A DNA stretch of 64,000 nt from Parafrankia irregularis (GCF_001536285.1 NZ_FAOZ01000034.1:1-64000), one strand, 5' to 3'; shown: positions 1 to 8,959, counted from the stretch's first letter. Notes: a model not told the origin generated them from the sequence alone. Numbers and translations are program-made.

Positions 1-93
1 CTTCCCCAGATCCAGGCCGGCCGCCCGCAGGTAGATGACCTCGTCCTTGACGTCCTGCCGGCCCAACGCCGCCCCCTTCGACCCGATGACCAT
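1..93 (-). mobile_element. N-terminus of probable IS110-family transposase (runs off left edge)
   Basis: Reading leftward from the ATG at 91-93 there are 31 open codons to the window edge. The peptide ends in the motif AAGLDLGK, which looks like the first acidic motif (DLGK) of the RuvC-like DEDD domain at the start of IS110-type transposases. Only the N-terminus is visible, so the rest of the catalytic domain and the serine motif cannot be checked. The start codon lies between the arms of a 9-bp inverted repeat (80-88 and 101-109). Alternative: another small DEDD or hypothetical protein. The family call is inference from one short motif. Confidence 0.45.
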
Positions 94-480
94 CGGTGGA
101 CATCGGGTCGCCTGGAGAGACCAGGGAACGGGCGAATCTGACACACGTGCTCCCGGCAGCCGCCAGGGGCGGCTGCCATGGCACAAACCGTAGTCCCGGA
201 ACCGGCCTCCATCGCCAGCCTTGCTTCACGAGCTCACCGGCATCACAGAATCACCGGCTTACCAGGCGACCCGGCCCTATTTTTCCCTGCATCCGTGGAG
301 GCCAGCGCAGCGGCCTGGCGACCCTTGCTCGGAATCAGCGGCGGCCACGGAAGTCCGAGGCCCAGGCTTCCGTGGCGGGCTCCTGAATGTTCGTTATGTT
401 CGCTTATATCCGCCCGGCTGCCGATCTCGGTCGGCGCAAATTTGCGCCAGGCTCGGGCCGATCGGGCCGGGGTGGGCCGG
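94..480. other. Noncoding stretch with several hairpins upstream of the transposase
   Basis: This 387-bp gap lies between the end of manA and the transposase start, and I see no credible gene in it. It holds a 10-bp stem with a 3-nt loop (155-164 and 168-177) and a 10-bp stem with a 13-nt loop (344-353 and 367-376). The 9-bp stem 80-88/101-109 sits at its left edge. In IS110-group elements the noncoding DNA ahead of the transposase encodes a structured bridge RNA, so part of this stretch could be that RNA, but no element boundary was identified. Confidence 0.4.
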
Positions 481-1866
481 TCAGACGGGCGGGCCGGCGG
501 CGAAGACCCGCCCGGTGCCGGTGAGCCTGAGGGTGGCCGAGCCGGTCACCAGCGCCGAGCATCCCCGGCTCAGGGTCATCGGCGCGAGCGCGGTGCCTGA
601 ACCGTCCGTTCCGGACACCTCGACCTCGCCGTCCACCGCCAGCAGGATGGACGGATTGGCGAGGCTGACCGGCCCGCCGGTGCAGACGGCCTCCCGCAGC
701 GAGAAGTCATCCACCGGCACCACCCAGGTCCGCAGCAGACCGCCGGGGCCGGTCGTCAGGGTTCGCGGACGCAGCACCGGCGCACCGGTCGGCCGCGGGT
801 CGAGGATGCGCAGGAGCTCGTTGACGTCGATGTGCTTGGGCGTGAGACCACCGCGCAGCACATTGTCCGACGTGGCCATGATCTCGATGCCGACGCCCTG
901 GATGTAGGCGTGCAGCAGTCGGGCGGGCTGGAACAGCCCCTCGCCGGGCTGAAGCGTGACGTCGTTGAGGAGCAGTGCCGCCGCGATGCCGACATCGCCG
1001 GGATGGGTCGCGGCGAGCAGCCGCACCAGATCAGCAGCGCGGCGTAGCTCGGCGTCGGCGTCGGCGGGCACCCGCTCGGCGGCGCTCACCACACCGGCCG
1101 CGAGGTCGACACCGGCCTGCGCCGGCAGGGTGAGCAGGCTACGCAGCACCTGGGTCGCGCCGCCGGTCGGGTCGGTCGCCAGCGGCGCGAACGCCGCGAT
1201 CAGACCGGGGTGACCCAGCCCGCGCGCGATCGCCAGCGTGGTGGCCGGAGCGCGGATGCCGGCCAGCGCCCGGAACGGCGTGAGCGCGACGATCAGCTCG
1301 GGCTTGTGGTTGCGGTCGCGGTAGCGCCGGCGAGGATCGCCCAGCGCGATGCCGGCGGCCTGGTCCGCGTCGAAGCCGGCGCGGGCCTGGTCGAGGTCGG
1401 GATGGACCTGAAGCGACAACGCCTTGTCGGCCGCGAGCACCTTCAGCAGGAAGGGAAGCTCGCCGACCAGGTCCGCCGCGGCACGGCGGGCGCCCAGATC
1501 GGCCGCACGCGGCCGCGGGGCGGGCTCCACAACCTCGGCCGGGGCCTGCGGATGAGTGCCCAGCCACAGTTCGGCGACGGGCTCCCCGTCGGCCGGAACA
1601 CCGAGCAGCTCGGGGATGGCGGTGGTGGAACCCCAGGCATACCGCTGGGACTGACCGAAAAGCTCAAGGACGCGAACCGGGCTGCGGCCTGGTGGCGTAC
1701 GTACTGTCGGCACCGGCGACGTGCCGGTCGCCGTACCCGTGCCGGTACCTGTGCTGGCGGTGGACATTTCGCCGGTGCCCGTGCTGGCGGTGCTCGTGCT
1801 GGCGGTGCTCGTGCTGCCGCTGTCGGTGCCTGCGGCGCTGGTCGGCGCGGTCTCCCCGATGGTCAC
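481..1866 (-). CDS. manA: Mannose-6-phosphate isomerase, class I
   Basis: Interconverts fructose-6-phosphate and mannose-6-phosphate in the cytoplasm and feeds GDP-mannose synthesis with manB nearby. The domain runs from about residue 64 to the end of 461 residues. Probable zinc ligands are Q153 and H155 in LQVHPD, E190 in HKPEL and H319 in LHAY, and a type I region GIEIMATSDNVLRGG follows. The first ~60 residues are low-complexity Ser/Thr/Ala/Gly made by short tandem repeats (about 1735-1830) and are not part of the enzyme, so the true start may lie inside; the GTG at 1866 gives the longest frame. Placement with manB, the Trm112-like gene and the SIS isomerase is common in Actinobacteria, although here manA is on the opposite strand and on the other side. 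Confidence 0.93.
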   Translation of the reverse strand: MTIGETAPTSAAGTDSGSTSTASTSTASTGTGEMSTASTGTGTGTATGTSPVPTVRTPPGRSPVRVLELFGQSQRYAWGSTTAIPELLGVPADGEPVAELWLGTHPQAPAEVVEPAPRPRAADLGARRAAADLVGELPFLLKVLAADKALSLQVHPDLDQARAGFDADQAAGIALGDPRRRYRDRNHKPELIVALTPFRALAGIRAPATTLAIARGLGHPGLIAAFAPLATDPTGGATQVLRSLLTLPAQAGVDLAAGVVSAAERVPADADAELRRAADLVRLLAATHPGDVGIAAALLLNDVTLQPGEGLFQPARLLHAYIQGVGIEIMATSDNVLRGGLTPKHIDVNELLRILDPRPTGAPVLRPRTLTTGPGGLLRTWVVPVDDFSLREAVCTGGPVSLANPSILLAVDGEVEVSGTDGSGTALAPMTLSRGCSALVTGSATLRLTGTGRVFAAGPPV

Positions 1867-1938
1867 ACGTCTCTCCGTCCCCGCCTCGGCGGTCGTGACT
1901 CGGTTCTGGCCTGGAGTCGGGCGAATGTCGCGACAGGC

Positions 1939-2427
1939 CTATTCCTCGTCGCCCCAGCCGTGACCTTCGGGGTCGATCACTGCTGGGTCGACGTCCATCA
2001 TCTCAGCCACCTGATGGATGATCGCGTCGAGGACGAGCTCCGCGAGATCCTCGGTGATGAGGGCACGCGCCTCCAGCGGACGCCGGTAGACGACGATCCG
2101 CCGGGGCGTGGCGGAACGGCCCTTGCCGCTCGCCGGCTGGTAGGCCGCGAGCGGAACGTTGTCATCGGTGGCCGGGTCGACGGGGGGCACGTCCTCGACC
2201 GCGAACTCGACGTCGGCCAGCTCGGCGGACCATCTGTGGTCCAGGTGTTCGACCGCGTCCAGGACGAGGTCGTCGAAGCGTTCACCGCGGGTCGCGTAGG
2301 CGGGCACATCGGGCGGGAGCAGCGTGCCACGCATGCCACGGCCGCGGCGGTCACGTCGGCGGCGCGGCGGGACCGGACGCGTGGCCGTGGGAAAGAGCGC
2401 CCTGGGCGTGCCGGCAGGTTCGGCCAT
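1939..2427 (-). CDS. Zincin-like metallopeptidase family protein, active site degenerate
   Basis: Predicted 162 residues from the ATG at 2427. The N-terminus is basic and Pro/Arg-rich (about 1-40), followed by a small conserved domain with IVVYRRPLEARA and an acidic C-terminus. It matches the actinobacterial family annotated as metallopeptidase (zincin-like) that sits beside DUF3499 and manB. The helix that would carry HEXXH in active zincins reads LVLDAIIHQVAEMM and has no HEXXH, so proteolytic activity is doubtful. It is divergent from the DUF3499 gene across a 270-bp promoter region. The open frame continues upstream of 2427, but that part is not conserved-looking. Confidence 0.75.
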   Translation of the reverse strand: MAEPAGTPRALFPTATRPVPPRRRRDRRGRGMRGTLLPPDVPAYATRGERFDDLVLDAVEHLDHRWSAELADVEFAVEDVPPVDPATDDNVPLAAYQPASGKGRSATPRRIVVYRRPLEARALITEDLAELVLDAIIHQVAEMMDVDPAVIDPEGHGWGDEE

Positions 2428-2697
2428 CGTGACAGAGTAACGCCATTTCTTCCGGACGATCACAGCGACGGTGTGGCCGGGAGGCCGGCGGAGGCCCGCA
2501 ACCCCCACGTAGGGGTACCCGACCAGGAGCGACACGACGTCAGAAGCCGGTTTTGGTCGAAGTGCGCCCGTAGTTCTGGTGTAATTGTATGCGTGGAGCA
2601 ACCGAGTGATAAGCGCTGCGTCACAGTGACCTCTGTCGGTGCGCGACACGACGGGCGGTGGTGGCCGTCGTCCGTTCCGGGGTCTACCGTCCGGAAC

Positions 2698-3108
2698 GTG
2701 AAGCCTCGGCGCTGCTCCCGCTCGGCCTGTTCCGCGGCCGCGATCGCCACGCTCACCTACGCCTACGCGGAGTCCACCGCCGTACTCGGTCCGCTGTCGC
2801 CGTTCGTCGAGCCGCACTCCTACGACCTGTGTGGGGTCCACGCTGATCGGCTGACGGTGCCGCTCGGCTGGGCGGTGGTCCGCCTGGAGGCCGAGCAACA
2901 GTCCGGGCCGGAGCGGGCAGCCGACGACCGGGCAGCCGACGACATCGAGGCGCTCGCGGACGCCGTGCGTGACACCACGCCCCGTCGTGGCCCGGAACCG
3001 CCCGGCGGCTCTGGGCCCGTGCCGCCTGGCCCGCCCGGTCCGGCCGGTCCGTCGGGTCCGCCCGGGGGGCGTCGCGGCCATCTGCGCGCCGTGCCGAGCC
3101 CGTCCTAG
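2698..3108 (+). CDS. DUF3499 family protein
   Basis: Predicted 136 residues from the GTG at 2698. The conserved core KPRRCSRSACSAAAIATLT and YAESTAVLGPLSPFVEPHSY, followed by YDLC..H, contains cysteines and a histidine that could form a small metal-binding knuckle. This is the DUF3499 family of unknown function, found upstream of manB in many Actinobacteria. The C-terminal third is Pro/Gly-rich and ends in a 30-bp tandem repeat that supplies the stop codon. Start chosen because family members begin just before the RRCS motif; the frame is open far upstream without similarity. Confidence 0.85.
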   Translation: MKPRRCSRSACSAAAIATLTYAYAESTAVLGPLSPFVEPHSYDLCGVHADRLTVPLGWAVVRLEAEQQSGPERAADDRAADDIEALADAVRDTTPRRGPEPPGGSGPVPPGPPGPAGPSGPPGGRRGHLRAVPSPS

Positions 3109-3145
3109 GGCCCACGCGCCGTGCCGAGCCCGTTCCAGGGCCCGG
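3086..3145 (+). repeat. 30-bp tandem repeat over the DUF3499 stop codon
   Basis: Two copies, 3086-3115 and 3116-3145, differ at four positions. The first copy contains the TAG stop of the DUF3499 gene; in the second the same place reads CAG. The second copy therefore looks like former or duplicated coding tail now left outside the gene. Confidence 0.8.
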
Positions 3146-3336
3146 CGGTTAGTGCCACAGCGGTAGGGCCGCAGCGGCCCACTTGTCCAAACGCCGTCGG
3201 CGCATGATCCTGACCATGCGTCATGCGGTGTCGCCGCGAGCCCGCCACGCCGGGCAAGGCGCTGGAGTTGTTGTCGGCGGGTGCGGATAGGGTCAACCCG
3301 GTCGATCGACGCCTGTCAGGAAAGGGTGGTTGCGGG

Positions 3337-4701
3337 GTGCACGACCTCACACGAATCTTCAAGGCGTACGACGTGCGAGGCGTGGTGCCATCCGAGTTCG
3401 ACGAGGAGGTGGCCCGGGCCACCGGCGCCGCGTTCGTGCGGCTGCTCGGCGCGGATCGGATCGTCACCGCCCACGACATGCGTGAAAGCTCGGTACCCCT
3501 GGCCGCGGCCTTCGCGGACGGTGCCACCAGCCAGGGTGCGGACGTCATCGCCGCCGGCCTCGGGTCGACGGACCTGCTCTACTTCGCCGCCGGCTCGCTC
3601 GGCCTGCCCGGTGCGATGTTCACGGCCTCGCACAATCCAGCGAAGTACAACGGCATGAAGCTGTGCCGGGCCGGCGCCGCTCCGATCGGGCAGGAGACGG
3701 GCCTGGCGGACATCAGGGCGCTGATCGAGGCGGGCATCCCGGAGCACACCGGCCCGCGCGGCACCGTCACCACCCGGGACCTGCGGGACGACTACGCGCG
3801 CCACCTGCGCTCCCTCGTCGACCTGACCGGCATCCGGCCGCTGACGGTGGCCGTGGACGCCGGCAACGGCATGGCGGGGCTGACCGTCCCGTGCGTGCTC
3901 GGCGGGCTCGGCCTGACGATCATCCCGATGTACTTCGAGCTCGACGGGAGCTTCCCCAACCACGAGGCGAACCCGATCGAGCCGGAGAACCTGCGTGACC
4001 TGCAGGCCAGGGTGCGTGCGACGGGGGCGGACATCGGCCTCGCCTTCGACGGCGACGCCGACCGGTGCTTCGTCGTCGACGAGCGGGGTGAGATCGTCTC
4101 CCCGTCGGTCATCACCGCGCTGGTGGCCGAGCGTGAGCTTCGCCGGGAGCCGGGCGCCACCATCATTCACAACGTGATCGTCAGCAGGGCCGTCCCCGAG
4201 CTGGTGGCGCAGCGTGGTGGTGTGCCCGTGCGCACCCGGGTGGGTCACTCGTTCATCAAGGCGGAGATGGCCCGAACGGGCGCCGTCTTCGGTGGCGAGC
4301 ACTCGGGCCACTTCTACTTCCGCGACTTCTGGCGTGCCGACTCCGGCATGCTGGCGGCCCTGCACGTCCTGGCGGCGCTCGGCGAACAGAGCGGCCCGCT
4401 GTCCGACCTGCTGGGTGGTTACGCGCGGTATGTCACTTCCGGTGAGATCAACTCCGAGGTGGCTGACGCCGAGCTGGCGATGAGCCTGGTGGCGAAGGCC
4501 TACGCGGACCGGGCGATCGACGTCGATCACCTGGACGGGCTCACGGTCTCGCTGGCGGACGGGTCCTGGTTCAACCTGCGGCCGTCGAACACCGAGCCAC
4601 TTCTGCGCCTGAACGTCGAGGCGCGCGATGATGCGTCCATGTGCCGGCTGCGTGACGACGTTCTCGTCAGCATCCGCGGTGGAAGGGAGAACTCTGCATG
4701 A
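3337..4701 (+). CDS. manB: Phosphomannomutase/phosphoglucomutase
   Basis: Cytoplasmic alpha-D-phosphohexomutase that converts mannose-6-P to mannose-1-P (often also glucose-6-P to glucose-1-P). Predicted 454 residues. The phosphoserine loop is TASHNP at 96-101 (Ser98), the Mg-binding loop DGDADR at 238-243, the sugar-binding loop GGEHSGHF, and the C-terminal phosphate loop RPSNTEPLLR. The start is the GTG at 3337, preceded by AGGAAAGGG; the frame is open to 3223 but that part lacks family features. Its stop overlaps the next gene's ATG (ATGA), so the two are translated as a unit. Confidence 0.95.
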   Translation: MHDLTRIFKAYDVRGVVPSEFDEEVARATGAAFVRLLGADRIVTAHDMRESSVPLAAAFADGATSQGADVIAAGLGSTDLLYFAAGSLGLPGAMFTASHNPAKYNGMKLCRAGAAPIGQETGLADIRALIEAGIPEHTGPRGTVTTRDLRDDYARHLRSLVDLTGIRPLTVAVDAGNGMAGLTVPCVLGGLGLTIIPMYFELDGSFPNHEANPIEPENLRDLQARVRATGADIGLAFDGDADRCFVVDERGEIVSPSVITALVAERELRREPGATIIHNVIVSRAVPELVAQRGGVPVRTRVGHSFIKAEMARTGAVFGGEHSGHFYFRDFWRADSGMLAALHVLAALGEQSGPLSDLLGGYARYVTSGEINSEVADAELAMSLVAKAYADRAIDVDHLDGLTVSLADGSWFNLRPSNTEPLLRLNVEARDDASMCRLRDDVLVSIRGGRENSA

Positions 4702-4898
4702 GCCTCGATCCCCTGTTGTTGGAGATCCTCGCCTGCCCGTGCCCCGAGCACGCCGCGCTGCGGGAGGAGACGCTGGACGGTGCTCCGGTGCTCGTCTGCG
4801 CGTCCTGCGGGCTGGCTTTCCCGGTTCGGGACGACATTCCGGTCATGCTCCTCGACGAGGCGAAGCCCTTCCCGGCCGCGGCCGGATCCTCGTCCTGA
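4698..4898 (+). CDS. Trm112 family protein
   Basis: 66 residues. It begins LDPLLLEILACPCPEH and has a second CASCG knuckle followed by FPVRDDIPVML, the typical layout of bacterial Trm112/YcaR-like small zinc-ribbon proteins. Here the first knuckle is CPCPEH (C-x-C) and the second CASC. Related proteins in eukaryotes activate methyltransferases; the role in Actinobacteria is not settled. The start overlaps the manB stop by 4 bp and the next gene follows 19 bp downstream, consistent with a manB-Trm112-SIS operon. Confidence 0.9.
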   Translation: MSLDPLLLEILACPCPEHAALREETLDGAPVLVCASCGLAFPVRDDIPVMLLDEAKPFPAAAGSSS

Positions 4899-4917
4899 TC
4901 GGCGTCGTGCGGCCCGG

Positions 4918-6066
4918 GTGAACCTTGACGAGTCCCTTCTGGACGACGCGGGCCGTCTCGAGGCCGCTGATGCGCTGAGCCTGCTTCCGCACACCGCCTC
5001 GGCCGCGCGGCAGGTCCGCGAAAGCTGGCGGTTGGCGCAGGAGGCCGGCGTGGCCGCGCTCAGCGCGGACGGCCGGCCACGCGCGATCGTGGTGACCGGG
5101 GTCGGTGCCTCCGGTCTGGCTGCCGATGTGCTGGACGCGGTCGTGGGCACGGCCGCCCCGGTGCCGGTGATCACCCATCGCAGGCATGGGCTCCCGGGCT
5201 GGGTCGGCGTCGCCGATGTGGTCCTTGGTGTCTCCGCGTCGGGCACCTCGGCGGAGACCTGCTCGGCCGTCGAGGAGGCGCTGCGGCGTGGCTGCCGGCT
5301 GGCCGTGGTCTGCCCGCCGGACACCCCGCTGGCTCATCTCGCGGGCCTCGCCCGCGCGCCGTTCGTGGCGTTGCCGACGGCGCGGCCCGCCCAGGCGGAT
5401 CTGTGGTCGCTGGCCGTTCCGCTGCTCGCCGTCGCCGCGGCGCTCGGCCTGCTGCGCGACGGCGGCGCCTCGGTCGAGGCCGCCGCGGTGCGTCTGGAGG
5501 AGACGGCGATCCGGTGCCGTCCGGCCAGCGAGTCGTTCGTCAATCCGGCGAAGACGCTGGCGCTGGAGCTGGCCGGGTCGCTGCCGCTGTGGTGGGGGAC
5601 CACCCGGCTCGCCGAGGTCGCGGCCCTGCGGGCGGCTGCGATGCTCGCCGTGAACGCCTGGTACCCGGCGCTGGTCGGTGCCCTGCCGCATCCGGCCTAC
5701 GAGCAGGCGGCCCTGCTGGGTGGGGCGTTCGGCTCGGGCGCGGGCGGTGGCGCCGACGACGACCTGGATGACTTCTTCCGTGACCGGGTCGACGACGAGG
5801 CCCGTACCCGCCTGCGCCTGCTCGTCCTGCGGGACAGCGCGGGCGAGCATCCCGACGTCGGCCAGGCTGCCGAGCGTGCCGTGGCACTGGCGCAGCAGCG
5901 CGGCATCGGGGTGACCGAGTTCCGGCTGGACGGCGCGACGCCGCTGGAGCGGTTCGCGTCGATCGTAGGGCTGATCGACTTCGCCGCCGTCTATCTCGGG
6001 CTCGGGCTTGGGGTGGACCCGGCGGCCGCTCCCCGCCTGCGACCGTTGGACAGCACCACTCGCTGA
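4918..6066 (+). CDS. SIS-domain protein, phosphosugar isomerase-like
   Basis: Predicted 382 residues from the GTG at 4918. An SIS (sugar isomerase) fold is shown by VTGVGASGLAADVLDAV near residue 61 and GVSASGTSAET near 103, followed by VNPAKTLALELAGSLPLWWG and a C-terminal helical segment of the bifunctional phosphoglucose/phosphomannose isomerase type. It probably handles hexose-6-phosphates in the same route as manA and manB. Third gene of the manB operon. The region around LGGAFGSGAGGGADDDLDD is a Gly/Asp-rich insert. The substrate is inferred from context. Confidence 0.85.
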   Translation: MNLDESLLDDAGRLEAADALSLLPHTASAARQVRESWRLAQEAGVAALSADGRPRAIVVTGVGASGLAADVLDAVVGTAAPVPVITHRRHGLPGWVGVADVVLGVSASGTSAETCSAVEEALRRGCRLAVVCPPDTPLAHLAGLARAPFVALPTARPAQADLWSLAVPLLAVAAALGLLRDGGASVEAAAVRLEETAIRCRPASESFVNPAKTLALELAGSLPLWWGTTRLAEVAALRAAAMLAVNAWYPALVGALPHPAYEQAALLGGAFGSGAGGGADDDLDDFFRDRVDDEARTRLRLLVLRDSAGEHPDVGQAAERAVALAQQRGIGVTEFRLDGATPLERFASIVGLIDFAAVYLGLGLGVDPAAAPRLRPLDSTTR

Positions 6067-6229
6067 CCGCTGCGGCGTCGCCGGGCTGTGGCTCCCGCCG
6101 TTCATGGCATATGCCGAACCGGGTCGTCCGGCCCCGAGTTTTTCGTGAGTTCGTGAGGCGGATTTCCTGCGCGACCGTAGGGATCCGTGCCGAAATCCAC
6201 GCGGTGCGGACGCCCGATCCCCACGGCCG

Positions 6230-6269
6230 ACTGGCCGAGGGCTCAGTTACCACCGAGCCCTCGGCCAGT
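6230..6269. terminator. Bidirectional hairpin terminator
   Basis: Perfect 15-bp inverted repeat, 6230-6244 and 6255-6269, with a 10-nt loop. It sits between the end of the SIS gene (+) and the end of the PBP gene (-), the expected place for a shared terminator. There is no clear T-tract. Confidence 0.75.
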
Positions 6270-6304
6270 CACGGGAATGCCTCTCCCGGGAGCGGTGCCG
6301 GCGG

Positions 6305-8959
6305 CTATCGGCGCGGTCCGGTGCCACCACCGGCACCGGATTGCTGGCCGCCGCCGTTCTGTTGGCTGCCACTCCCCGAGCTCTGCTGGCCGGTCTGGCC
6401 GGAGGTGGCCGCTCTCGGGGTCTGGGTGCTGGTCAGGCCGGGAATCTGGATGCCCTGCAGCAGGTCCTCCGCGCTCGGCAGGGTGGGGGTCGCCGGGGCC
6501 GGCACTGTGTTCATCAGACGGCCGCCCTTCGTGCCCCTGGCGGTTTTCGGGTCCGCCGCCGGCAGTGCCACGACGGGCTGGTCCTTCAACGCCGCCTTCA
6601 TCGTGCGGCCCCAGATGAGTGCCGGCAGGTCACCGCCGTACACGTGGCCCCAGTTCCGCCCGTCGGCGAAGACGTTGGTCAGGGGGTTGCCGACCGCCCC
6701 GTTGGGGTCACCGACCGCCACCGCCGCCGCGATCTGCGGGGTGTAGCCGACGAACCAGGCGCTGGAGAAGCCGTCGTTGGTTCCCGTCTTGCCGGCCGCG
6801 GGGTGGTCGAAGCGAGCCTTGGTGCCGGTGCCCTGGGTGAGGACACCCGCCAGGATGCTGGTCACCGTGTCGGCCACGCCCTCGTCGAGGACACGCTCGC
6901 ACTTCGGGCTGTTGCCGACGTCGATCTGCTGGCCGGCGGAGTCGACCACCGAGCTGGCGAACCGGGGCTCACATCGGACGCCGCCTGCGGCGAGCGTGGA
7001 GTAGGCGACGGCCATGTCCAACGGGGTCACATACTCGCCACCGATGGTCACGTCGCCCTTGGTGGCGGGGATGTTGGCGAGGTGGGCGGGGTCGACGCCG
7101 AGCCGGGTGGCCATCTCGACCACCGCCGGCACCCCGATCTCCTCTTCGAGCTGGATGAAGTAGGTGTTGACCGAGTCCCAGGTCGCGTCGTCCATACGGT
7201 AGACGCCGGCCTCGGCGGGGTCGGCGTTCTGGAAGCCCTTGGCGCAGTCGCCCTTGCCGCGGTCGAGGGGGAAGGCGTCGGTCTCGTAACAGGCCGGTGA
7301 GTAGTAGGCCGTGTTCACCCCGTACCCCTGCTCCAGGGCCGCCGCGAGGGTGAATGTCTTGAAGGTCGAGCCGGGCTGGAAGGCAGGCTTGACCTTCGCT
7401 GAGGAAGCCGGCAGCGGAATCACCGTCTGGTTGGCGGCGACATCGTGACCGTAGGTGCGGTTGACCGCCATGGCGAGGATCGCCCCGGTCCCGGGCTGGA
7501 TGACCACCTCGGTGGCGGATACCCGGTTGTCCCGGGGAATGGTCGCGTCGACCACGGTCTGTGCCGCCTGCTGCACCTGCGTGTTGAGGGTGGTCTGGAT
7601 GGTCAGGCCACCCTCGTAGATGCGGCGGTTCCGTTCTTCCAGGGTGTCGCCCAATGCCTTGTTGTTCTGCAGTTGGGTACGGATGTAATCGCAGAAGAAC
7701 GGCGCGCTGGACGTCTCACAGGAGTCCTGTGTGGTGGGCCGCTCCTTGATGACGTCGATCGGCATCTGCTTCGCCGCGTCGGCCTGCGTCTGGCTGATGT
7801 AGTGCTCGTCCGCCATCCGGGTCAGCACGGTGTTGCGCCGTTCGAGGGCCGCCTCCGAGTGGTTCACCGGGTCGTAGCTGGAGGGGCTCTGCACCAGGCC
7901 GGCGAGCAGAGCCGCCTGGTCCAGGGTGACGTCCTTGATCGAGACGCCGAAGTAGTGCTCGGCGGCGGTGCCCACTCCGTACGCGCCGTCACCGAAGTAG
8001 GCGATGTTCAGGTACCGCTCGAGGATCTCGTCCTTGGAGAACCGCTTCTCGATCTCGACGGCGTAACGCAGCTCGCGCAGTTTGCGGTCCAGCGAGTCGC
8101 CGGCGACGGCCTCTCGATCCTCGTCGGTCGTCGCGTCCTGGAGCAGGACGTTCTTCACGTACTGCTGGGTCAGGGTCGAGCCGCCCTGGGTGGTGGTGCC
8201 GGCCTCGCTGTTGCGTGCGGCGGCCCGCAGGACGCCCTGCGGGTCCACCCCGTGGTGCTGGTAGAAGCGGGCGTCCTCGATCGAGACGATCGCCTCACGC
8301 ATGATCTTCGGGATGTCGGCGCCATCCACGACCTCGCGGTCCTCGGCGCCCCTGAGGGTCGCGATGAGGCTTCCGTCCGAGGCCAGGATCTTGGAGCTCT
8401 GTGGGAGCGGGGGAGTCACGAGGTCCGACGGCAGCGCCAGGAAGTGGTCGGCCGAGGCCTTCGCGAACAGCCCGACCGCGCTCAGAAGGGGCAGCACGAG
8501 CAGGCCGACGGTGACGCCCATCGCGGTCACGACGAGGCCGATGCGGGTGAGCTGGCGGCGGCGGTTGACGGGACGGACCAGGCCGACGGTCGGCGGGCCG
8601 AACGGAAGATCGTCGGGGGTACGGCCGATCTCGTCGGGGGCCCCGCCGTCGCCGCTGTGACCGGAGCCGTTGCCTCCGGAGCCGCTGCGACCGGAGCCGT
8701 TGCCTCCGGAGCCGCTGCGACCGGAGCCGCGGCCGCCGAAGCCGTTGCCACCGGAGCCGTTGCGACTGGAGCGGTTGCCGCCGCGCGCCGAACCGGACGA
8801 AACCCGGCGGCGGGCGGGAAGCGTCGCCAACCGGCCGGCCTGACCCCGCAACCGCCCGGCGGGTGTGCCGCCGTGCTCTCTCGAGTCGCCCTCGGACGCG
8901 GCGTCACCGCGAACCGGGGATGCCGACTCCCGTCCCTGCGCCGTCGTTGTCACCCCCAA
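6305..8959 (-). CDS. Class A penicillin-binding protein (transglycosylase/transpeptidase)
   Basis: Membrane-anchored bifunctional peptidoglycan synthase, 884 residues. A Ser/Gly/Asn-rich cytoplasmic tail (about 1-110) is followed by a TM segment at ~138-168. The GT51 domain has EDARFYQHHG (228-237) and QGGSTLTQQ (258-266). The transpeptidase domain has STFK (531-534, nucleophile S531), SVN (596-598) and KTGTN (from 724). The C-terminus is Gly/Gln/Ser-rich. The start is TTG at 8959; a GTG two codons later (8953) is equally possible. The cytoplasmic tail contains a 30-bp tandem repeat. It stands alone between a terminator and a 242-bp promoter region. Confidence 0.95.
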   Translation of the reverse strand: MGVTTTAQGRESASPVRGDAASEGDSREHGGTPAGRLRGQAGRLATLPARRRVSSGSARGGNRSSRNGSGGNGFGGRGSGRSGSGGNGSGRSGSGGNGSGHSGDGGAPDEIGRTPDDLPFGPPTVGLVRPVNRRRQLTRIGLVVTAMGVTVGLLVLPLLSAVGLFAKASADHFLALPSDLVTPPLPQSSKILASDGSLIATLRGAEDREVVDGADIPKIMREAIVSIEDARFYQHHGVDPQGVLRAAARNSEAGTTTQGGSTLTQQYVKNVLLQDATTDEDREAVAGDSLDRKLRELRYAVEIEKRFSKDEILERYLNIAYFGDGAYGVGTAAEHYFGVSIKDVTLDQAALLAGLVQSPSSYDPVNHSEAALERRNTVLTRMADEHYISQTQADAAKQMPIDVIKERPTTQDSCETSSAPFFCDYIRTQLQNNKALGDTLEERNRRIYEGGLTIQTTLNTQVQQAAQTVVDATIPRDNRVSATEVVIQPGTGAILAMAVNRTYGHDVAANQTVIPLPASSAKVKPAFQPGSTFKTFTLAAALEQGYGVNTAYYSPACYETDAFPLDRGKGDCAKGFQNADPAEAGVYRMDDATWDSVNTYFIQLEEEIGVPAVVEMATRLGVDPAHLANIPATKGDVTIGGEYVTPLDMAVAYSTLAAGGVRCEPRFASSVVDSAGQQIDVGNSPKCERVLDEGVADTVTSILAGVLTQGTGTKARFDHPAAGKTGTNDGFSSAWFVGYTPQIAAAVAVGDPNGAVGNPLTNVFADGRNWGHVYGGDLPALIWGRTMKAALKDQPVVALPAADPKTARGTKGGRLMNTVPAPATPTLPSAEDLLQGIQIPGLTSTQTPRAATSGQTGQQSSGSGSQQNGGGQQSGAGGGTGPRR
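8661..8780 (-). repeat. 30-bp tandem repeat in the PBP N-terminal tail
   Basis: Two perfect 30-bp copies (8661-8690 and 8691-8720) and degenerate continuation to about 8780 encode GSGGNGSGRS-type repeats ahead of the TM helix. The array is likely prone to length variation between strains. Confidence 0.85.
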
